A stretch of 64,000 nt of DNA, from NCBI GenBank assembly GCA_019239915.1, contig JAFAZF010000040.1, positions 1 to 64,000 on the forward strand, in the 5' to 3' direction. Shown piece by piece: positions 46,927 to 55,323 of this stretch (positions within the stretch are counted from its first letter, which is position 1; each line of letters opens with the position of its first letter). Origin of the DNA: Sphingomonadaceae bacterium (lineage in GTDB: Bacteria > Pseudomonadota > Alphaproteobacteria > Sphingomonadales > Sphingomonadaceae). The position numbers were made by a program, and so were the translations under genes. The notes under the pieces are model-generated. The model worked only from the letters and a program-made list of their open reading frames with translations, had not been told where the DNA came from and made no database searches.

Positions 46927-47159
46927 GTCTTGCCGGCACCGCGCATTTGGTCGAACAGCTGCCGCCACATCGCCATGCCTGCCTCGCCCATCGGCGCCCA
47001 GCTCCGCATCATGCCATCGATCATGTCGGGGGTGACGCCGCTATCGATCGCCGTGCGAACCTTCTCAAGATAGCTGTCGTGGACGGCGGTGAGGTCCGGA
47101 AGCCCCATGAAACGGCGCGCCTCCTCAGGCGTGCAGTCGATGTTGATGGTGATGTTCAT
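46923..47159 (-). CDS. DUF6489 family protein
   Basis: A 78-residue protein matching the DUF6489 pattern: MNITINIDCTPEEARRFMGLPDL at the start and a helical, methionine-rich second half (DMIDGMMRSWAPMGEAGMAMWRQLFDQM). Its function is unknown. It has a good GGAG ribosome-binding site and is coupled to mnmE by a 4-base overlap. Its regular association with mnmE in sphingomonads makes it a genuine gene. Confidence 0.8.
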   Translation of the reverse strand: MNITINIDCTPEEARRFMGLPDLTAVHDSYLEKVRTAIDSGVTPDMIDGMMRSWAPMGEAGMAMWRQLFDQMRGAGKT

Positions 47160-47228
47160 CCCAAGGCTCCATGTGAAGCATCAGCTTAGGTAATGCGCGC
47201 AGCGGCAGTCGTCCACGCAGCGTGGGCT

Positions 47229-47735
47229 TCAGGCGACAGTCAGCATGTCGCCTGGCGCTAGCAAGTCCAGCAATTCCAGCAACGCATCACGCGGCACCGC
47301 TAGACAGCCCTCGGTCGAACCAGACTCTGGCCGGACGTGAAGGAAAATGGCGCTGCCGCGACCGGCCAGCGGGGGCGTGTCATTCTGGCCCAGCACGATA
47401 ATCACGTCGTATAGCGCATCGTCACGCCAAAGCCGTTCCGCGCTTCCCCTGTGAGGGTTAACGACCGGCCGGTTGTAGCTCGCGTCTCCCGGCTCATCGC
47501 ACCAGCCGTCGGCAGGGCGCAGCCAACGCCAAGGCAGCGCGGTGCTCGGCGACGCGAAGCCCCGATCAGAGCGCAATAATGCACCACGGATCGGCCAAGA
47601 GCCGCAGGGCGTCGCGCCGTCACCCTCGCGCTTGACGTTGGCAGCGACGATGCCGTTGCGCCCGATCGCACACGGGATCGGGCCGAGCGGCGTGTCCATT
47701 AGTCCAGCCGCAGCGTCGACGCGCAGCAGGATCAT
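47229..47735 (-). CDS. L,D-transpeptidase (YkuD) family protein
   Basis: A 168-residue YkuD-domain protein. The catalytic motif is complete: IFLHVRPESGSTEGCLAVP gives H-x6-S-x2-G-C with the nucleophile cysteine. The domain forms or edits 3-3 peptidoglycan cross-links or anchors proteins. No signal peptide is visible, so it may be cytosolic or the start may be incomplete. It overlaps ribA by 4 bases and ends the xth-ribA-ldt unit. Confidence 0.85.
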   Translation of the reverse strand: MILLRVDAAAGLMDTPLGPIPCAIGRNGIVAANVKREGDGATPCGSWPIRGALLRSDRGFASPSTALPWRWLRPADGWCDEPGDASYNRPVVNPHRGSAERLWRDDALYDVIIVLGQNDTPPLAGRGSAIFLHVRPESGSTEGCLAVPRDALLELLDLLAPGDMLTVA

Positions 47736-48805
47736 AGCAGGTGCCCGGCCCGCACTCGCTTCGTGTCGAGATAGTCGCGATTGTGCGGATTGGCCGGAAG
47801 CGCGTGGGGAACGCGTTCGACCACCTCGATGCCGGCACGAACGAGGCCCGCGACCTTCTCGGGGTTATTGGTGAGCAGGCGCACGCGATCCTGGCCAAGC
47901 AGCGCCAGCATGCGTGCCGCTACGGCGAAGTCCCGCGCGTCGGTCGCGAAGCCGAGGCGCGTATTCGCATCGATCGTATCGAACCCCTGATCCTGCAATG
48001 CATAAGCGCGGAGCTTGTTGATGAGCCCGATGCCACGACCTTCCTGGCGCAGGTAGAGCAGGATGCCCCAGCTTGACGCAGCGAGCGCGGCCAATGCGGC
48101 ATGAAGCTGCGGCCCACAGTCGCACTTGAGCGAGCCGAGCACGTCACCGGTGAGGCATTCGCTGTGCAGCCGCACGAGCGGCGGCGTGCCGTTCGGCGAT
48201 CCGATCAGCAGCGCGACATGCTCCGCCGCTTCGTCGAGATTGCGGAAAGCGACGATCTCGGCATGCTCGGCAGCATCGACGGGCAAGCGCGCATGCGCGG
48301 CAATCCGTAGCCGGGCAGGCTCTTCGTAACCGTCGACTGCGGCTCGCGTAATCTCGACTTCCGCTGCCCCGTCATCGCGGATGAAGAATGCGGGTAGCAA
48401 ACCGGCCAGCCGCGCCAGCGTAATCGCCGCCCTCTGCTCGTCGATCGCCCCGTCGACAATCGTGCGGTAAGGGCCCTTCAGTGGCGTGTCGAGATCATGC
48501 GCCGGATCGGCAAGCGCCGTTGCAGCGTCGAGATCGAGCCAGGGTACGCGCGCGATGCGGACCGGCGCATCCGCCGCCGCCGGTAGTTGATTGGCGAGAT
48601 GCAGCGTCACAGCGCGCTGGTGCGAGATCAGAACGCCGGCGCTGCCGTCAGGATCGAAAGCGGCGAGACGATGCCGATCGGTGGTCTCGACCGCCAGTAA
48701 CAAGCGTCGCGCTGCACCGCTCCCGATTGCGACGGGCCAGCCGCGTCGCAGCGCATCGATGGCGCGCGCGACCGCGCGGCTTTCATTCGCGGTCGTGTCG
48801 CTCAC
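47732..48805 (-). CDS. ribA: GTP cyclohydrolase II
   Basis: A 357-residue protein with a C-terminal GTP cyclohydrolase II domain. The zinc cysteines are in HSECLTGDVLGSLKCDCG, followed by YLRQEGRGIGLINKLRAYALQD and a LTNNPEKVAGL motif. The N-terminal ~150 residues have the size of a DHBP synthase domain but lack its catalytic motifs, so only the GTP-opening step of riboflavin synthesis can be assigned. It overlaps both xth and the L,D-transpeptidase gene by 4 bases. Confidence 0.9.
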   Translation of the reverse strand: MSDTTANESRAVARAIDALRRGWPVAIGSGAARRLLLAVETTDRHRLAAFDPDGSAGVLISHQRAVTLHLANQLPAAADAPVRIARVPWLDLDAATALADPAHDLDTPLKGPYRTIVDGAIDEQRAAITLARLAGLLPAFFIRDDGAAEVEITRAAVDGYEEPARLRIAAHARLPVDAAEHAEIVAFRNLDEAAEHVALLIGSPNGTPPLVRLHSECLTGDVLGSLKCDCGPQLHAALAALAASSWGILLYLRQEGRGIGLINKLRAYALQDQGFDTIDANTRLGFATDARDFAVAARMLALLGQDRVRLLTNNPEKVAGLVRAGIEVVERVPHALPANPHNRDYLDTKRVRAGHLL

Positions 48806-49599
48806 ACCTCGAACTCAGTGATGAGCGGAACGTGATCGGAGGGGCGCAGCCAGCTTCGACACGATTCGAGAACACGGTGTGCAACAGCCTTTTCGGCGAC
48901 GGCAGGGCTCGCCCACATGTGATCGAGCCGGCGGCCGCGATCGCTGGCGGCCCAATCCTTGGCGCGATAGCTCCACCAGGTATAATTCCGTTGCGGCGCC
49001 GGTACGAATCGCCGACCGAGATCTATCCAGTCGTGGCTGGTCTGCAGCTGTCCCAGCGTCTCCACCTCGATCGGCGTATGGCTGACGACGTCGAGCAGCT
49101 GCTTGTGGCTCCAGACGTCGCACTCGAGCGGCGCGATGTTGAAATCGCCGACCAGCAGCGTGGGCTCGCGGAGGCTCTCCGACCAGCGGGTCATGCGACC
49201 GAGGAAATCGAGCTTCTGGCCGAACTTGGCGTTCTGCGCGCGATCCGGAATGTCGCCGCCGGCGGGAACATAGACGTTCTCGAGCCGGATGCCGTTCGGC
49301 AGCCGCACGCCGATGTGGCGCGCTTCGCCATTGTCCTGCCAGTCGTGCCGCGCCGGCGTCTCCGCATCGAGCGGGATGCGGCTGAGGATGGCGACGCCAT
49401 GATGCATCGGCTGGCCGTGTAGGATGCGTTGATCATAGCCATGGCGCGCGAACATCTCGTGCGGAAAGGTTTCGTCGACGACTTTCGTCTCCTGCAGGCA
49501 GAGGATTTCCGGCGTCTCCTCGATCAGCAAGCGCTCAACGATGTCGAGCCGCGCACGCACCGAATTGATGTTCCACGAAGCGATCTTGAGGTTGGCCAT
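48802..49599 (-). CDS. xth: exodeoxyribonuclease III
   Basis: A 265-residue AP endonuclease/3' exonuclease of the EEP fold. It has LKIASWNINSVRARL, the catalytic ILCLQETKVVD, the GGDIPD region, LVGDFNIAPLECDVW and SDHVPLITEF at the C-terminus. It repairs abasic sites and blocked 3' ends. ATG 49599 is preferred because it starts the conserved strand. ATG 49608 adds three residues. No SOS box precedes it. Confidence 0.94.
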   Translation of the reverse strand: MANLKIASWNINSVRARLDIVERLLIEETPEILCLQETKVVDETFPHEMFARHGYDQRILHGQPMHHGVAILSRIPLDAETPARHDWQDNGEARHIGVRLPNGIRLENVYVPAGGDIPDRAQNAKFGQKLDFLGRMTRWSESLREPTLLVGDFNIAPLECDVWSHKQLLDVVSHTPIEVETLGQLQTSHDWIDLGRRFVPAPQRNYTWWSYRAKDWAASDRGRRLDHMWASPAVAEKAVAHRVLESCRSWLRPSDHVPLITEFEV

Positions 49600-49936
49600 C
49601 GGCGCCATGTAGCGATGGACCAGTCAATTCACCAGATTAGCGACCCTATTCCCGGAAGCGAGTGTCGGCCAAAGGCGCGGAAGCGCAAACGCGCTCCGCA
49701 CTTATGCGCGGAAAGCCAAGCCGCAGGATAGCGGCGCCGTGCGCTTGAGGACCCAACAAACGGAATGGCCCCCGCTCCGGGGGCGTGGAGCGAGGGCCGA
49801 CCAGCGTCTGTCACGCGGGTGGGTCGCGCTTCATGATCCAGGCAACAGGGGGAATCCCGGATGCGGAGCGCGACCGCGAAAACCGGTATAGGCTTCGCAA
49901 CCTGTCACGCGGATGAATGGCCGAGCTGTAATCCGC
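49600..49936. other. intergenic region between lolA and xth
   Basis: This 337-base gap on the minus-strand side shows no convincing gene, tRNA or repeat copy. Its only clear structure is the GCCCC/GGGGC hairpin at 49768-49784. Upstream elements for xth should lie in its first half. Confidence 0.6.
49768..49784 (-). terminator. hairpin downstream of lolA
   Basis: On the minus strand a GC hairpin GCCCCCGGAGCGGGGGC is followed by CATTCCGTTTGTT, a moderately T-rich stretch. It lies 153 bases beyond the lolA stop and may end the ftsK-lolA transcript. Confidence 0.4.
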
Positions 49937-50548
49937 TCAGTGACGTGGTCCTTGCGGGCGTGGATCGCGCCAGGCGAACGCTTCGTCGGAAACGGGTACG
50001 TTGAAGCGCTGGTTCGAGAGCCGCACTGTCGAGCGATTGTTTTGAGCATCGACCACGGTCCAGCCGGCCATCGTCAGCCCACCCAGTGCCGCCGGGGAAT
50101 GCGCGAACACGATTGAGATCGTCCCGAACTCCGGATGCCGCGAATCGCGACCTTCCACCGTGATCGTGCCCGGATCGTAGGACGGCACTACCTTGGCCAC
50201 CCGCGACAGGTCGGCATTGGGATCGAGCAACACGCCGAGTGGGGAGTGGCCGATCGGCCAGCGAGAGACCTGCGAGACCTGGTAATCGATCATCGTCAGC
50301 GCCTTGCCGTCGCCCACGATCAGCAGCGGCACGCCGGCCTGATATTGGAAGCGCACCTTGCCGGGCCGCTTGAGCGTGAGCGTGCCGGTGAGCGTGCGGC
50401 CGTTGCGGTCGGTCTGTGCGAAATCGGCGATCATCGTCGTGACCGCACGGAGATGCGCCTGCACCTGCGCGAGCTCGGGGGATGCGGCCGGCGCCGCCAG
50501 CGCCGGCATCGCGAAGGCGGCAAGGGACGCGACGATCAGCGCACGCAT
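49937..50548 (-). CDS. lolA: outer-membrane lipoprotein carrier protein
   Basis: A 203-residue periplasmic protein with a signal peptide (cleavage near ALAAPA) and the LolA fold. It has ADFAQTDRNGRTLTGTLTLKRPGKVRFQY, a VGDGKALTMIDYQVSQVSRWPI segment and the C-terminal RFNVPVSDEAFAWRDPRP. It carries lipoproteins from LolCDE to the outer membrane. A GGAG site precedes the start. It follows ftsK by 80 bases, a conserved ftsK-lolA pairing. Confidence 0.92.
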   Translation of the reverse strand: MRALIVASLAAFAMPALAAPAASPELAQVQAHLRAVTTMIADFAQTDRNGRTLTGTLTLKRPGKVRFQYQAGVPLLIVGDGKALTMIDYQVSQVSRWPIGHSPLGVLLDPNADLSRVAKVVPSYDPGTITVEGRDSRHPEFGTISIVFAHSPAALGGLTMAGWTVVDAQNNRSTVRLSNQRFNVPVSDEAFAWRDPRPQGPRH

Positions 50549-50628
50549 CGTTATCTCCGTTCAGGAACGCGGTGTCCTTGCCGCGCGCGGGTTTAACGCG
50601 TTCTGAACCCGCGCGGAAATGCGGAGGA

Positions 50629-52959
50629 TCAGATCGCGTGCCCCTCGCGGTCGATCAGCACTTCGCGACGGCCGACATGATCGGGGGAGCCGACGACGCC
50701 TTCCTTTTCCATCCGCTCGATAAGGCGCGCGGCCGAGTTGTAGCCGACGCGGAGCTGGCGCTGGACGTAGCTGGTCGAGGCCTTCTGGCTCTCCGCGACG
50801 ATCTGCACTGCCTTGCGATAGAGCTGCTCCTCGGGGCTGTCGTCGGAAGGCGGCGCGCCGTCGAGCGCGAAACCGCCGTCCTCGGGCTCCTCGGTGACTG
50901 CGGTGACGTAATCGGGCACGCCTTGCGCGCGCCAATGGTCGGCTACGGCGCGAACCTCGTCGTCGCCGACGAAGGGGCCGTGGACGCGGGCGAGGCCGCG
51001 GCCGCCGGGCATGTAGAGCATGTCGCCCTTGCCGAGCAGCTGTTCGGCGCCCTGCTCGCCGAGAATGGTGCGCGAATCGATCTTCGACGTGACGTGGAAG
51101 CTGATCCGCGTCGGCAGGTTGGCCTTGATCACGCCAGTGATGACGTCGACCGACGGACGCTGCGTCGCCATGATCAGGTGGATGCCGGCCGCACGCGCCT
51201 TCTGGGCGAGGCGCTGGATCAGGAACTCGACCTCCTTGCCGGCGGTCATCATCAGGTCGGCGAGCTCGTCGACGACGATGACGATCTGCGGCAGAACGTC
51301 ATATTCGAGCTGCTCTTCCTCGTAGATCGGCTGGCCGCTCTCGGCATCGTAGCCTGTCTGGACCTTGCGGCCGAGCGGCTGGCCCTTGGCCTTGGCCGCG
51401 CGGACCTTGTCGTTGAACGAGGAGAGGCCGCGCACGCCGACCGATGCCATCATGCGATAGCGCTCCTCCATCTGCTCGACCGCCCACTTGAGCGCACGCA
51501 CCGCCTTCGAAGGCTCGGTGACGACCGGCGAGAGCAGGTGGGGGATGTCGTCGTAGATGCTGAGTTCGAGCATCTTCGGATCGATCATGATCATGCGGCA
51601 CTGGAGCGGCGTCAGCCGGTAGAGCAGCGACAGGATCATGCAATTGAGGCCGACCGACTTGCCCGAGCCGGTGGTGCCGGCGACGAGCAGGTGCGGCATC
51701 GGCGCGAGATCGGCGACGACCGGATCGCCGGCGATGTTCTTGCCGAGGATGAGCGGCAGCTGTGCCGCCTTGTCCTCAAACGATTCGCTGCCGATCAGCT
51801 CCGACAGCACGACCGACTCGCGATCGCGGTTCGGCAGCTCGATGCCGATCACGCTGCGTCCGGGGATGGTCGCAACGCGCGCGGAAAGCGCCGACATGTT
51901 GCGCGCGATATCGTCGGCGAGCGCGATCACGCGGCTCGCCTTGATCCCGCTCGCCGGCTCGAGCTCGTACATCGTCACGACGGGGCCGGGGCGGACCTCG
52001 ACGACCTGGCCTTTGACATGGAAATCCTCGAGGACGTGCTCGAGCAGCCGGGCATTGCGTTCGAGCGCGGCCTTGTCGAGCGCCTGACCGTTGCGCTTAG
52101 GGGGCTGCGACAGCAGATCGAGCGTCGGCAGGACGTAGGAGTCGCCGAGTTCGAACTGCCGCTGCCGCTCGCGCTCGGAACGCTTGCCGCCGAGATTGGG
52201 GCGCTGGCGCTCGGTGATGATCGGTGCCGGGCGGGCGCTCTCCGCGGTGACCTCATCCAGCTCGGGCTCGACAGCCGTGAGCGGACCGACCGCGCGAGCG
52301 GATCGATCGAGACCGGGTGCCTTCCTCGCACGGCTGATCCGCACGCTCGTGCCGCGTCGACGCCCCAGCCAGCCGCTCTCCGCGAAGTGCGGCCGCAGCC
52401 CGCCCACGGCAAACCAGAGCCCGCCCGCACCGAGCGCGAGCGTCAGCACGAGCCTCACCCAATGGAGAATCGATACGTTGGAGACGAAGCCGAGCCCGTA
52501 ATCCGCGACCGCACCGCCGGCGAGGCCGAGCAGACCACCCCAGCCGGCGGGCATCTTCATGCTGGCGGCGTTGAAATGGACGGCGAGCGCGGTGCCACCG
52601 AGCAGGCAGGCGACAAGCAGCAGGAACGTTGCACGACCCCAGCGGCCGGCATCGGCACCACGCGTGCGGCGGACGCCCGCCAACAGGATCAGCGGCACGA
52701 ACAATCCCGCAAGCGGCCCGAACAGGCTCAGCAGCAGATCCGCGATCCAGGCGCCCGGCATCCCCGCGATATTGCGCGGCGGCCCGGCGGCGGCGGTGTT
52801 CAGCGCCGGATCGCTGACATGATAGCTGATCAGCGCGGTGGCAAGGAACAATGCGAGGACGATGAGCCCGACACCGGTGAGCGCGTCGCGCCCGCGCAAC
52901 GCGCCTCGTCGCACGCCGTCCCGCCACGCGGGCACCCGCGCCATCACATTCGTCGCCAT
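50629..52959 (-). CDS. ftsK: DNA translocase FtsK
   Basis: A 776-residue FtsK. There are four to five membrane helices in the first ~190 residues and a short linker. The motor domain follows with Walker A LVAGTTGSGKSVGLN and Walker B IVIVVDELADLM. The C-terminal gamma winged helix (STSYVQRQLRVGYNSAARLIERMEKEGVVG) reads KOPS. It clears and decatenates the terminus at the septum. ATG 52959 is listed, with upstream and downstream in-frame ATGs possible. The linker is short compared with E. coli, as is normal here. Confidence 0.95.
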   Translation of the reverse strand: MATNVMARVPAWRDGVRRGALRGRDALTGVGLIVLALFLATALISYHVSDPALNTAAAGPPRNIAGMPGAWIADLLLSLFGPLAGLFVPLILLAGVRRTRGADAGRWGRATFLLLVACLLGGTALAVHFNAASMKMPAGWGGLLGLAGGAVADYGLGFVSNVSILHWVRLVLTLALGAGGLWFAVGGLRPHFAESGWLGRRRGTSVRISRARKAPGLDRSARAVGPLTAVEPELDEVTAESARPAPIITERQRPNLGGKRSERERQRQFELGDSYVLPTLDLLSQPPKRNGQALDKAALERNARLLEHVLEDFHVKGQVVEVRPGPVVTMYELEPASGIKASRVIALADDIARNMSALSARVATIPGRSVIGIELPNRDRESVVLSELIGSESFEDKAAQLPLILGKNIAGDPVVADLAPMPHLLVAGTTGSGKSVGLNCMILSLLYRLTPLQCRMIMIDPKMLELSIYDDIPHLLSPVVTEPSKAVRALKWAVEQMEERYRMMASVGVRGLSSFNDKVRAAKAKGQPLGRKVQTGYDAESGQPIYEEEQLEYDVLPQIVIVVDELADLMMTAGKEVEFLIQRLAQKARAAGIHLIMATQRPSVDVITGVIKANLPTRISFHVTSKIDSRTILGEQGAEQLLGKGDMLYMPGGRGLARVHGPFVGDDEVRAVADHWRAQGVPDYVTAVTEEPEDGGFALDGAPPSDDSPEEQLYRKAVQIVAESQKASTSYVQRQLRVGYNSAARLIERMEKEGVVGSPDHVGRREVLIDREGHAI

Positions 52960-53104
52960 AGAAGCCCGCCCCGAAGCCAAACAACGCGTACAAACCGGTC
53001 CGCATCGACCATGAATCCCGGCGAGTCGCCGGTCAAGCGCCGGGCCGAAAGCGGATGCGCCCGCTGCGCCGAAGCGCTAGGAACGCGCGCCAAAGGAGTG
53101 ATTC

Positions 53105-54325
53105 ATGGCCGAAACCCAGCGATCGGACGTGATCGTGCTCGGCGCGGGCCTCGTCGGGATGACGCTCGCGCTCGCGTTGGAGGCGGGCGGGCTGTCGGTG
53201 GCGATGATCGATCCCGCCGATCCGGCGGCACAGCTCGCGGCGGGGTTCGATGGGCGGGCCTCGGCGGTATCGTCGAGTTCCTGGCGGATGCTGGAGGCGC
53301 TGGGGTTGGGTTCGTCGCTCGGATGGCAGGGCGACCCGATCGAGCGCATCCGTGTCGCGGAAGGAACGAGCGGCGGCGCGCTCAGCTTCGTGCCCGATCT
53401 CGAAGGCGACGGGCCGCTCGGCCTGATGTTCGAGAACCGCCTGTTGCGCACCGTGCTGCGCGAAGCGTGCGAGGCACGAAGCGGAATCCGTCTGCTGATG
53501 CCGGCGCGTGCCGCCGATGTGGCACGCGACGCTGCCGGCGTGCATGTCACCCTGGCGGACGGCCGCAGCCTGACGGCGCCGCTGCTCGTCGCGGCCGAGG
53601 GGCGCAACTCGCCGATGCGGGAGGCAGCCGGAATCAAGGTGGCACGCTGGCGCTACGATCATTCGGCGATCGTGACGATGCTCGATCATGACAAACCGCA
53701 CGGCAACGTCGCCCATGAGATCTTCTATCCGGCCGGTCCGTTCGCGCTGCTGCCGCTGAAGGGCGGCCACCGTTCGGCGCTGGTCTGGAGCATGAAAGCC
53801 GAGGACGCGCCGGCGATGGTCACGCTCAACGCCCGCGCCTTTGCCGCGGAAGCGGAGAAGCGGTCCGGCGGGATCGTCGGCACGCTGACGCTCACCGCGC
53901 CACGCTCCACCTATCCGCTCGGCTTCCACCATGCCGCGCAGATCATCGCGGAACGGCTCGCGCTGATCGGCGACGCCGCGCACGGCATTCACCCGATTGC
54001 GGGGCAGGGGCTCAATCTCGGCTTTCGCGATGCCGCCGCGCTCGCCGAGGTGCTGATCGAAGGTGCGCGGAGCGGGCTCGATCTCGGCGATCCACAACTG
54101 CTCGCCCGCTACCAGCGCTGGCGGTCGCTCGACACGCTGATGGTTGCCGGTGCGACCGACGGGCTGACGCGGCTGTTCGGCGTCTCCGGGCGCGCGGCGA
54201 CGGCGGTGCGGCGCTTCGGGTTAGGTGTCGTCGAGCGCGTCAGCCCGCTCAAGGCGTTCTTCATGGCGGAGGCGCGCGGTGAAAGCGGTGCGCTGCCGCG
54301 TCTGCTCAAGGGGCTGCCGGTCTAA
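53105..54325 (+). CDS. UbiH/UbiF/COQ6-family ubiquinone hydroxylase
   Basis: A 406-residue FAD monooxygenase with the N-terminal dinucleotide motif VIVLGAGLVGMTLALAL and an FDGRASAVSSSSWRMLEALGL segment. The second FAD motif is LALIGDAAHGIHPIAGQGLNLGFRDAAALAEVL. These enzymes hydroxylate the quinone ring in ubiquinone synthesis, but regiospecificity (UbiH, UbiF or UbiI-like) cannot be assigned. It is divergent from ftsK with a 145-base gap. Confidence 0.9.
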   Translation: MAETQRSDVIVLGAGLVGMTLALALEAGGLSVAMIDPADPAAQLAAGFDGRASAVSSSSWRMLEALGLGSSLGWQGDPIERIRVAEGTSGGALSFVPDLEGDGPLGLMFENRLLRTVLREACEARSGIRLLMPARAADVARDAAGVHVTLADGRSLTAPLLVAAEGRNSPMREAAGIKVARWRYDHSAIVTMLDHDKPHGNVAHEIFYPAGPFALLPLKGGHRSALVWSMKAEDAPAMVTLNARAFAAEAEKRSGGIVGTLTLTAPRSTYPLGFHHAAQIIAERLALIGDAAHGIHPIAGQGLNLGFRDAAALAEVLIEGARSGLDLGDPQLLARYQRWRSLDTLMVAGATDGLTRLFGVSGRAATAVRRFGLGVVERVSPLKAFFMAEARGESGALPRLLKGLPV

Positions 54326-54424
54326 CTTAGAGCACGCGTTAACCCTTCATCACTTGATCCCCATGCATGAACCCTGCCAAATGGCCAGCGACGCGCATTG
54401 CGCTGCCGAACAGGTGTGGATGAA

Positions 54425-55204
54425 ATGAATGACGCCGCCGCGATCGATCTGCGCGAGCCGCAGCCCGAGGCCGGGCTGGCGCAGCGCGGCCTGTCGATCG
54501 TCTCGATCGCGAAGGCCTATGATCGCCGCGCGGTGCTGCAGGATGTCAGCCTCGATGTCGCGCGCGGCGAGGTCGTCGGGCTGCTGGGTCCCAACGGTGC
54601 CGGCAAGACGACCTGCTTCTACTCGGTAATGGGGCTGGTGAAGCCGGATGCCGGCCGCATCCTTCTCGACGGCGAAGACATCACTGGGCTGCCGATGTAT
54701 CGGCGCGCCATTCTCGGACTCGGGTATCTGCCGCAGGAGACCTCGATCTTCCGCGGCCTCACCGTCGAGCAGAACGTGATGGCGGTGCTCGAGATGGTCG
54801 AACCCGATCCTGCCGAGCGCGAGCGGCGCCTGGAAACGCTGCTCGGCGAGTTCCACATCAATCATCTGCGCACATCCGCGGCGACTGCGCTCTCGGGCGG
54901 CGAACGGCGCCGCGCCGAGATCGCGCGCGCGCTTGCCGCCGAACCGTCGATCATGCTGCTCGACGAGCCGTTCGCGGGCATCGATCCGATTTCCATCGCG
55001 GACATTCGCGATCTCGTCTGCGATCTCAAGAATCGCGGCATCGGCGTGCTGATCACCGATCATAATGTCCGCGAGACGCTCGACATCGTCGACCGCGCCT
55101 GCATCATCTACGATGGCCGCGTGCTCTTCCAGGGCAGCCCCGAAGCGCTGGTCGCCGATCCGAACGTCCGGCGCCTTTACCTGGGCGAAGGCTTCGCGTT
55201 GTGA
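54425..55204 (+). CDS. lptB: LPS export ABC transporter ATP-binding protein
   Basis: A 259-residue ABC ATPase with Walker A LLGPNGAGKTTCFY, the signature LSGGERRRAEIARAL and Walker B IMLLDEPFAGIDP followed by the LITDHNVRETL switch. It energises LPS extraction from the inner membrane with LptFG. ATG 54425 gives a short N-terminal extension of about 30 residues before the ABC domain. lptA and lptC are not adjacent within the window. rpoN follows after a palindromic repeat. Confidence 0.94.
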   Translation: MNDAAAIDLREPQPEAGLAQRGLSIVSIAKAYDRRAVLQDVSLDVARGEVVGLLGPNGAGKTTCFYSVMGLVKPDAGRILLDGEDITGLPMYRRAILGLGYLPQETSIFRGLTVEQNVMAVLEMVEPDPAERERRLETLLGEFHINHLRTSAATALSGGERRRAEIARALAAEPSIMLLDEPFAGIDPISIADIRDLVCDLKNRGIGVLITDHNVRETLDIVDRACIIYDGRVLFQGSPEALVADPNVRRLYLGEGFAL

Positions 55205-55219
55205 TTCGCCACGGGCGGT

Positions 55220-55302
55220 CCGTTCGTCCTGAGCGTAGTCGAAGGACGTGCGGCGAGCGCGGTCCTTCCGACACGTGCTTCGACTGCGCTCAGCACGAAC
55301 GG
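55220..55302. repeat. dispersed palindromic repeat, copy 8
   Basis: An 83-base copy with ends CCGTTCGTCCTGAGCGTAG and CTGCGCTCAGCACGAACGG, between lptB and rpoN on the plus strand. It ends 21 bases before the rpoN ATG and so lies in the mRNA leader of rpoN if the genes are co-transcribed. Confidence 0.85.
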
Positions 55303-55323
55303 ATTTCTGTCTGGTAGGCTGAG

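Noticed and set aside
50482-53691. Open frame of more than 1000 codons antisense to ftsK
   Set aside because: It mirrors ftsK, has the arginine/aspartate-rich composition typical of GC-rich antisense frames and no recognisable domain.
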